Below the pieces are notes generated by a model, which did not search any database, was not told the origin of the DNA, and worked only from the letters and a program-made list of their open reading frames with translations. From Icerya purchasi (Eukaryota > Arthropoda > Insecta > Hemiptera > Monophlebidae): a DNA stretch of 64,000 nt. The stretch is from NCBI GenBank assembly GCA_039619475.1, contig CM077115.1, positions 479,892,400 to 479,956,399 of the forward strand, in the 5' to 3' direction. Of this stretch, positions 58,017-64,000 are shown one piece after another (positions within the stretch are counted from its first letter, which is position 1; each line of letters opens with the position of its first letter). A program made the position numbers and the translations under genes.

Positions 58017-58529
58017 AATTAAATGAAATGTAATCATAATGGGACTGTATTCCCAAAATATATCGGTGTTTTAGTTTAAATTTAATATTTATATATTAAT
58101 TACAACGTAATTCTTAAGCTACCCCCCCATTAGCAAAAATGTCCCAATTTTATGTAACGTTTGTTATATTTTATAGAATTTTTGTTATTGTTATTTAAAA
58201 AATGTCACAATTTTATGTAACGAAATATGTAACGAAAAAATGTCTTAATTTTATATAATGAAAGTTAAATGTTAGGATAGGATTTTTGTGACTATGTTAT
58301 TTTTTTTTGTGTTGATGCCAGTAAAAATTACGTTGTAAATTTTGATCATTTTATACAAAGTATAGAAAAGAAAGAGACAGAAATAAAAGCAAAAGGGGTC
58401 AAGGGGCGTAGCCCCTTGCGAGGCCAAAATGGCCGAGTTTATATATATATATATATAGATTAAATTTAAACTAAAACACCGACATGTTTCGGCAATACAG
58501 TCCCAATATGATTCCATTTCATTTAATTT
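58017..58529. mobile_element. 513-bp element with 70-bp terminal inverted repeats
   Basis: 58,017-58,086 pairs with 58,460-58,529 ('gactgtatt', 'tcggtgttttagtttaaatt' on both sides, about 88 percent identical). Inside are three direct copies of a unit 'atgtcncaattttatgtaac' (58,139-58,250) and two short hairpins, 'aggggcgtagcccct' and 'ggccaaaatggcc' (about 58,402-58,434). There is no coding capacity. It fits a MITE-like non-autonomous DNA element; no target duplication was recognised. Confidence 0.65.
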
Positions 58530-59569
58530 TAATTTTCGGAAAAAGAAAAAATAATAAATAAAAATGATCGATTTAAAATCTTATGACAAAAATTACAATT
58601 ATAAGTAATTTATGTATATAACGTAGAAAGGTTAAGTATTAGTAATTATTATAAATCATGGCTAATAATAATAACAGACTGGATTTCACATAAAGAAATT
58701 CGAATAACATAAAATACGACTAAATATTTAAACTTTAAAAATTTATAATAAACAAAAACTGTAAAAAATGCGTGAAATATATTATTTAAAAAAAAAGTTT
58801 TCCTAATAATAATTTAAGTAAGAAATTATTTTTCCCCGCTCACCTGTTTTGACTGTTTCTCGCTGCAGCGGACAGCATTGTATTTAAGTATACGCTTATC
58901 AATTTCCAATAAAACATATTTCACATTCCACGCTACAATGGACAATGAACCTAAGTTTTAGCTTAACCTGAATAATGCTGCTAGTTCGACACATTAAACA
59001 TTAATACACTTACCAATATCGCCGTGCTTAATATATTCTATAATTTAACTTCACAACCATCAACTCCATTATGGTGGAGCATGCTTTTCATCTAAAGAAG
59101 AAAGGTAAAAGTTTTTGCATGTTAAACGGGCAATTCAAATGTAAGAAATAAAACCGATAGGTTCAGCAAACCTAATCAATGGGAATTTTCTCGAATTAAT
59201 CGGAACCATAGCTTATTTAATGATCCTAGTATGACGGAAAATGTTAATAAAATTCAAAGAAGTTCAAATAATTAATCATCACAGAGACACGCGTAATCTC
59301 GAAACGAATTAATTATTAAGGCAAACACAATAAAGTGATCAATTTTTAATCACAATAAGTACTGTTCTATAATTCTGAACGTGAAATTCCCCTTTACGCT
59401 TGGGGATATATTCTATAGAAGTTACTTCGGGCTGATAATTGTATTTATATTGTTAAATTACTTACACATTTATAATATGTAAATTAGCAGATTTCTGTAA
59501 CCTCTATTAACTGAAAACTACCATTTTTGATAGTAATTTCATGTAAGAGAATATATTAACGTATATTAA
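58530..59569. other. Unassigned AT-rich region
   Basis: Nothing recognisable was seen on either strand. Confidence 0.5.
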
Positions 59570-59940
59570 GTCGTCGCGATAGCCTAGTTGCTAGAGCGCT
59601 TGACTTCCGTTATGGAGATCACGGGTTCGATCCCGAGCGACGACGAACTTATTACAAGAATAAATAAATAAATAATCGCTAATAGTCACGTGGAAGGCAA
59701 TGGCAAACCACCACGTTCAACATCATATGCGCGCTAGGTCAGTACACAGCAGACATAAATAGGACTGCACTTGTATATCGATAAATCAAACGATTACTAA
59801 TCAGTGTGTACACCTGCGTTGCATATAATAATTTCCTAGTACACTATGCCTGTGTCTGTACAGCTGAGATGTACGAATAGGTAGTCGCCGACGCTCAGAA
59901 ATTAAGTATGGCACTATAAAGATAAAGAAAGATATTACTA
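59570..59940 (+). repeat. tRNA-derived SINE
   Basis: The head (59,570-59,644) begins GTCGTCG and ends CGACGAC like an acceptor stem, has an A-box-like 'tagcctagttgctagag' and a perfect B-box GGTTCGATCCC. It is followed by (AAATA)n. The body carries 'ggaaggcaatggcaaaccac', a string I know from arthropod SINEs. The tail ends in 'aagataaagaaagata'. The T-stem does not pair fully and no CCA-type gene end follows, so this is a SINE head and not a working tRNA gene. Confidence 0.85.
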
Positions 59941-60829
59941 GTAGAAAATTAGATAATAGATGCGTATATTACGTGTATGTACCGCAATAATCTCGTTAAC
60001 TAGATAATTATTGTAATATTTACTGATTTTTATACTGATTTAAAATTTACCTCAATATTATATAAATTCTCGTAGTTCGTTATTTTGTTATAGAACATTA
60101 ACTTACAGTTCTATTGTGATTATGTGATCATTCGAATATAATCAACCACAGTGTCTTTTTAAACATGGAATACATTTTACGAATGGGGTGCTTTATGAAA
60201 AAAGGGTTATCGAAAATTGTTGCTAAAACCGTTTATACGTCGAAACAATAATTCTACTGTTTAACTCGGGTACATATACTCATGCTATCTTCCCTTGCAA
60301 AACTACTAATATGCGACTGATACTCGCAACTACATATTTTACTTTAATTTTTCAGGAACTTTTAAATACTACGACGAGACAAGCTCCTAACTGGAAAATT
60401 TCAAATAAACTACTAATTTCTTTTCACATTCTGCTTTTCACTTTATAATTACCGACTTTTTACATGAAGTAAAATTGTAAGATACCAAAATTACACTCAA
60501 AAATAATCGCGCATTCTTATAAAATTAATTTTTTATTTTCTAACAAAAAATTTGTTTAAAATTGAAAATTCAAATTGACCACATAGTTCTTCATGTACGG
60601 TTTTAAATTTCGATTTTGTAATTAGTTATTAAAAACACTTGTAAAAACTATGTTTCAATTAATTGATAAACGTATTTCACGCTTTAATGTTTTTGGTAAT
60701 GCTGTTGTTTTTTTTTTTTTTTGTTCTTTTTTTTCTATATATCTTGGGCATGTCAACAAGGAACCTTCGCCCGAAAGAACTACGGATGAAAAAGCCTCAA
60801 CTAAATTGCGATACGATCAGATATTACGG
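59941..60829. other. Unassigned AT-rich region
   Basis: No gene or known repeat was recognised. The + frame at 60,650-60,835 crosses a T tract and the start of the LINE fragment and is not considered a gene. Confidence 0.5.
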
Positions 60830-62210
60830 AAATAACTAAAGGAAGGGATAATAGACAAAGAAGGAAGCGACAGGATGTAAAAAGCACAATAAGGAGCAGG
60901 AAGACCAAGAGCTAACATTTGAGCATAAAAAACCGACTGCTCCATTACGAGCGAAGGACATTCAAAAAGGAGGTGGTTAAAATCACAAAGAGCTTCGTCG
61001 TTTGGATGACACGAGGAAGATACAAGGGCGAAACGAAAACGAGACGAAAGTAATAAAGTACGACTGAATAGCAAACGAATAATCGAAACGATGACAGAAC
61101 GACGAACCAAAGGAAAATCACAGAACCACTATACAGAGAAGTGGAAGAATCATTTGTAGGAGGAAAAGGCTGAAACGAAAAAGTCAGACCGGACTGTAAA
61201 ATGTATTTTCTGCAAAGAGGAAGGAGATTAAACCCTAGAATGTTTGAAAAGTAAATAAGTGAGGAAGCAGTAACTTGGGCCAGAGAATCCTCCATTTCAT
61301 TGCCTACTATCCCTACATGATTAGGCACCCACAACAGAACAATATTAATTGAATACAAAGAATAAAGATCGTGGATGTGAAAACGAATACGTAGAATAAT
61401 AAAATCACAAGAGTGAGTGGAAAGAGGAAAAGAAACGGCTTGAAGGGCATTCTTGAAATCAGAAATCACTAAATAATCAGAGGAAGACTGATGGGATAAA
61501 ATTTAAATAATAGCACGCAGGATAATCATGAGTTCGTCGGTATAAATTGAGCAAAAAGAAGGCAGATGGAAAGATTCAGCAAAATTAATGTCCGGGATAA
61601 TGAAAATGGCTCCAACTCCACCAGGTCCCCTTGAGCCATCAATAAAAATACACACGTGTGAGGGAAAAAGGGAACCAAGTGTTACGGAATTTCTGTCAAG
61701 CCTCGTTTTCGAAGGAAGCTTGGAAGGTAATGACAAAAAAAAAAAAAAAGAAAAAAAACCTTGGGTGGGTATGCAAGTTTGTCAATGTTAAAAGAGAAAA
61801 GAGAAGTAGGGTAAGTTAAAGGAAGTAATCACGGAAGGAAGGTAGGACGTCAATGATAAGCGCTTTCAAAGAAAACGATAATCCAAATAGAATCTACGTA
61901 TAAACAAGAGAGGCGTATTGGATTCAGCTAGTAACGCCGAAATCAGAGCAGATTTCAGGGCACCAAGTCAAAGACAGAGATACGAATTTTGGACAATATT
62001 TAATTTGGAAAAAAGAGAGACTTAGCGTCATTACCATAAATAAAGCGGCAGTAGTCAAACTTGGACCGAATGATAGATTTGTACAAAGGAACAAGTATAT
62101 AAATAAGGATCGCACCGCCCCATTTTGTCTTAGTGGCTGAATTTGGTTTTTACGCTTTGGTTTATTAATTGAAATTTGAAAAGAACGCTGCAAAAGCCTG
62201 TGCAAGGATT
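60830..62210 (-). pseudogene. LINE ORF2 C-terminal half: RT end, RNase H and tail (Jockey/I-like)
   Basis: Read on - from 62,210, 'LVPLYKSIIRSKFDYCRFIY' is the end of the RT domain. RNase H follows at about 61,680-61,240: 'IFIDGSRGPGGVGAIFI' (first Asp), 'IYTDELMIILRAI' (Glu), 'VISDFKNALQAV' (second Asp) and 'LLWVPNHVGIVGNEMEDSLA' (His and last Asp). Near 60,980 'DFNHLLFECP' and the tail 'LPAPYCAFYILSLPSL' complete the protein. The presence of RNase H fits I, R1 or some Jockey-like clades. Several frame changes and stops (for example near 61,500 and 60,945) disable it. The zinc-knuckle ORF1 at 54.6 kb may belong to the same family, which is inference. Confidence 0.85.
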
Positions 62211-64000
62211 ACAGATTTTTCTACACAGTCATTCAGAAATCATTATACATATTTTCGTTTCACTATGTTTAAAAAATATCAAAAATTCCGAATTTAATAT
62301 TTAAAAAATTTATATGGATGCCACAAATAGCAAAGTAGTGTGTAGACTGTTTAAAGGTTTTTTAACAGAATTTAAAAAAATACTCTTCTTTTCTTTCATA
62401 CTCCAAGACTAGAAGTATAGCGAACTCGTTATTCTAATTTTTTTTTTTTTTCACTTTCCCACTCCGTTTATAAGCAAAACACATTGTACAATTAAAATAG
62501 AGAGTAAATTAATATAAATTTCGAAAGTAGTATTGTCGATTAATAAAATACGCACAATAAATAAAAGGAAGAAAAGTTATAAAAAACTAAACCATAAAAA
62601 AAAAACAGCTTTTATGAAAAAAATTCATTAAAATTTCTATAAATGAAATATTAATGGAAGATGGCGAAATTATATTTTGACCTCGCCGACATTATTTACT
62701 ATAATTACTCACTGTTCAAGAAAATTAAACAAATAACGAATTATTTTTAACAATATATTTACAAAGTACGAAGTATAATAAGGCAATTCACCAACAGCGA
62801 AAGATTGAAATGATCATGTTTTTAATTAAGTAATCATTAAATAGAGTATAAATAAAATTGACCAGTCGTAGTTTTAGAAATTCGACAGCGATTTTTTAAT
62901 TATATTTAAAAAAAGAAAAAAAAACAAGCAAATTATCACAATTGAGCGTTATGATCACAATTCTTCTAACTTAATTTACGAAAGCAATATAGTTAAGAAA
63001 ATTTAGGGTCATTAAAACTGACCAAGATATCACATAATTTGTACCTATTGCGTTTTTTAACAAATAAATATTGAACACACAAACATTTATATATACACAT
63101 ATATGCATACGCACACGAATATATATATATTTTAAAAAAGTTCATTACATTTTACTCAAATAATATTTCTTGCTAATATCAATAAAACCTGAATTGTATT
63201 CAAATTGGTAAAAAAAAAAACGTAAACTAATCCGAATACAGGGTTTTCGAGTATTTACCGTTCAAAGCAATAAACAAACGCTTAAATAATAACTATGACT
63301 ACAATAACCGGTTTTTAATAAAAAAAAAAGATAACAAGCTAATTGCACAGAGACTAACAGGAAATATTCACAGTATAAAAAATTATTACGTTTTGACTAT
63401 AAGACCATATAATTCTAATAATGCAATATTTTAAAAGAATTTCATTTTGTTTACACTAAAAACAACTTAAAATCCGAGTAGAGAAAATTAATTCCATATA
63501 GGGACAGCAAAAACAAAATAAAAAAGTTCGAAACTTATCAATTTTTACATTAAAATGATATAACTGTGACCTTTCTATTTACTTCGCGAAATTAGTAATG
63601 TTGATAACAATGAAGTTTACTAACATTTCGACATTTTTTAAATTAAAAAAGGCTAATTTGGAAGATAAAGTAAAAGAGACTTATTGCACACAATGAAGAA
63701 TGCGAAAAATTGCGATTTTAGTTATGTAACACGAACAATTATATCTATATTGAGGTCAATATTTAAAATTACTGTTAATATTCTCATCTGGAGATTATCA
63801 TTCAGTCTTTTTATTATGTAACTTACATATTTATTAATGAGAATAATCGATAAAATCGTGACTAAATTTGACAATTTTAATTTGGAAAGTTACTAGCGAA
63901 AATGTTTTTTATAAATAATCATAAAATCATAAAAAAAAAAATGTAAATAATAAATTTTTTAAAACAAAAAAGAAAACTAAATAATTCAGAGAAAATTTCT
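62211..64000. other. AT-rich tail of the window, no gene seen
   Basis: Very AT-rich, with poly(A) and poly(T) runs and a short mixed TA/CA microsatellite near 63,085-63,130. No conserved reading frame, RNA or repeat was recognised. Confidence 0.6.

Noticed and set aside
58017..58529. Helitron end, because of the GC-rich hairpin
   Set aside because: The long terminal inverted repeats and lack of a CTRR end next to the hairpin do not fit a Helitron.
59570..59644. Functional tRNA gene
   Set aside because: The T-stem does not pair fully, no clear anticodon arm was found, and the sequence continues into a SINE body and A-rich tail.

Overview
This window looks like arthropod, most likely insect, nuclear DNA. 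It is AT-rich and has eukaryotic-type TATA boxes and splice sites. It carries decayed RTE-like and Jockey/I-like LINEs, a mariner copy and a tRNA-derived SINE, and there are no bacterial operons or ribosome-binding sites. No ordinary host gene could be recognised. All identifications are from reading the sequence; no database search was run.

Region A (1 to about 10.3 kb) is a block of Polinton/Maverick (adintovirus-like) genes cut by the left edge. It holds the C-terminus of a probable capsid jelly-roll protein (+), a 311-aa element-associated protein with a possible exonuclease-like fold (+), two paralogous F-box proteins (-), an intact protein-primed-type family B DNA polymerase with an embedded endonuclease-VII-like Cys/His domain (-), and a 113-aa orphan (-) with a TATA box and a well-formed intron in its leader. 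A broken, unrecognised reading frame (9.5-10.26 kb, -) follows. Integrase, packaging ATPase and protease are not visible and may lie left of the window.

Region B (10.3-45.3 kb) is dominated by two giant palindromes. P1 (11,303-24,557) has arms of about 6.6 kb and an 81-bp loop. P2 (27,232-45,301) has arms of about 8.3 kb whose coordinates mirror exactly around 36,266.5. Both belong to one repeat family. They share the outer block, modules of about 180-200 bp, GC-rich iterated motifs, a 31-bp minisatellite at the outer end, 'cactgttttagtcaattt'-type modules, a short inner block, and a TACATATATATC-type microsatellite at the centre. Each P2 arm carries an intact 322-aa gene of an arthropod mobile-element-associated family (DUF8207-like), the two copies diverging from the centre. 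P1 lacks the gene, its left arm has lost the outermost 1.2 kb or more, and its outer arms have accumulated substitutions. A decayed LINE separates the palindromes.

Region C (45.3-64 kb) is a mobile-element graveyard: RTE-like LINE pieces (about 45.8-46.2, 47.4-48.1 and 57.1-57.6 kb), a complete-ended but dead mariner (49,521-50,798), a LINE ORF1 zinc-knuckle pseudogene (54.6-55.2 kb), a third, one-armed copy of the palindrome family (55.5-57.0 kb), a 513-bp inverted-repeat element (58.0-58.5 kb), a SINE (59.57-59.94 kb) and a LINE RT/RNase H pseudogene (60.8-62.2 kb). The rest is AT-rich sequence in which nothing was recognised.

The most interesting candidate is the palindrome family. It appears to be a giant foldback or long-TIR element carrying a virus-like gene in its arms, close to an intact protein-primed polymerase. 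A functional or evolutionary link between the two is inference.
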